DNA of 5,283 bases from DASVBJ01 sp036375895. GTDB taxonomy: Bacteria; Actinomycetota; Actinomycetes; JACCUZ01. Positions 5,084 through 5,283 of the stretch are shown here, in pieces. Below the pieces are notes generated by a model. It did no database searches, was not told the origin of the DNA, and was given only the letters and a program-made list of their open reading frames with translations. Both the position numbers and the translations under genes were made by a program. The first letter of the stretch is position 1. The number at the start of each line of letters is the position of its first letter. The stretch spans positions 1 through 5,283 of the forward strand of contig DASVBJ010000274.1 of assembly GCA_036375895.1 (NCBI GenBank), written 5' to 3'.

Positions 5084-5283
5084 GTGCAGACCGTGTACGA
5101 GGCCGCGGGCGGCGACGAGGGCCTTCTCCGCCTCGCCCGTGCGTGGCACGCCCGGGTGATGGCAGACGAGGTCGTCAGCCACGCGTTCAGCCACGGCTTC
5201 CACCCCGAGCACAGTGAGCGCCTCGCGGCCTACTGGGCCGAGGCACTCGGTGGCCCGACGACGTACTCCGACACCTATGGCGA
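5084..5283 (+). CDS. Group II truncated haemoglobin (trHbO-like globin), partial (N-terminus)
   Basis: GTG at 5084 opens a frame that runs off the right edge after 66 codons. The product begins with VQTVYEAAGG and DEGLLRLARAWHARVMADEV, then SHAFSHGFHPEHSERLAAYW and AEALGGPTTYSDTYG. This is the N-terminal half of the 2-on-2 globins of group II in actinobacteria: the AAGG start before helix B, the HAF...G-x-H-P-x-H loop, the ERLAAYWAEALGGP helix and the TYS segment. The proximal haem-ligand histidine lies beyond the window and cannot be checked. Family members bind O2 and are linked to O2 supply or to handling NO, peroxide and other reactive species in the cytosol. The start is supported by where homology begins; only a weak TGGGG precedes it, and CATCCT (5072-5077) could be a -10 for a near-leaderless transcript. 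It diverges from the flavoprotein operon. The full length is expected to be about 120-140 residues. Confidence 0.87.
   Translation, partial: MQTVYEAAGGDEGLLRLARAWHARVMADEVVSHAFSHGFHPEHSERLAAYWAEALGGPTTYSDTYG

Overview
This window is GC-rich and densely coding, and its gene families point to an actinobacterium. The markers are G/C-dominated third codon positions, GTG starts, an actinobacterial-type MmcQ/YjbR protein, a group II truncated haemoglobin and a candidate leaderless gene. A Pseudonocardiaceae-like host is my guess from general impression; no alignment supports it. I see no RNA genes, mobile elements, CRISPR arrays or prophage traces.

Layout, left to right. (1) Bases 1-294, minus strand: the N-terminal 98 codons of a zinc-less medium-chain dehydrogenase/reductase, cut by the window edge. 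(2) A 161-bp divergent intergenic region. (3) 456-878, plus strand: a 140-aa SRPBCC-fold protein, probably leaderless. (4) 906-1301, minus strand: an MmcQ/YjbR-family protein, convergent with the SRPBCC gene. (5) 1398-3047 and 3053-4735, minus strand: two tandem, almost touching genes for large FAD-dependent oxidoreductases of the phytoene-desaturase/CrtI-like amine-oxidase clan. (6) A 348-bp divergent regulatory region with a good sigma70-like promoter for the oxidoreductase pair and several inverted repeats. (7) 5084-5283, plus strand: the 5' part of a group II truncated haemoglobin gene, cut by the right edge.

The core is the two-gene flavoprotein operon, transcribed right to left, probably from a promoter near 4984-5012 with a leader of about 240 nt. 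The mmcQ-like gene lies 96 bp downstream in the same direction and may be read through or have its own promoter. The two flavoproteins look like ancient paralogues. Both keep an N-terminal dinucleotide-binding motif and an EDLG...WW tail, but the upstream protein has lost the usual double-glycine after the second beta strand and the usual proline/glycine-rich C-terminal FAD motif. This suggests a division of labour or a heteromeric enzyme. The substrate cannot be read from the sequence, and no carotenoid synthesis gene (crtE, crtB, crtY) is visible. The flanking dehydrogenase, SRPBCC and globin genes are compatible with oxidative small-molecule metabolism, but a functional link is inference.
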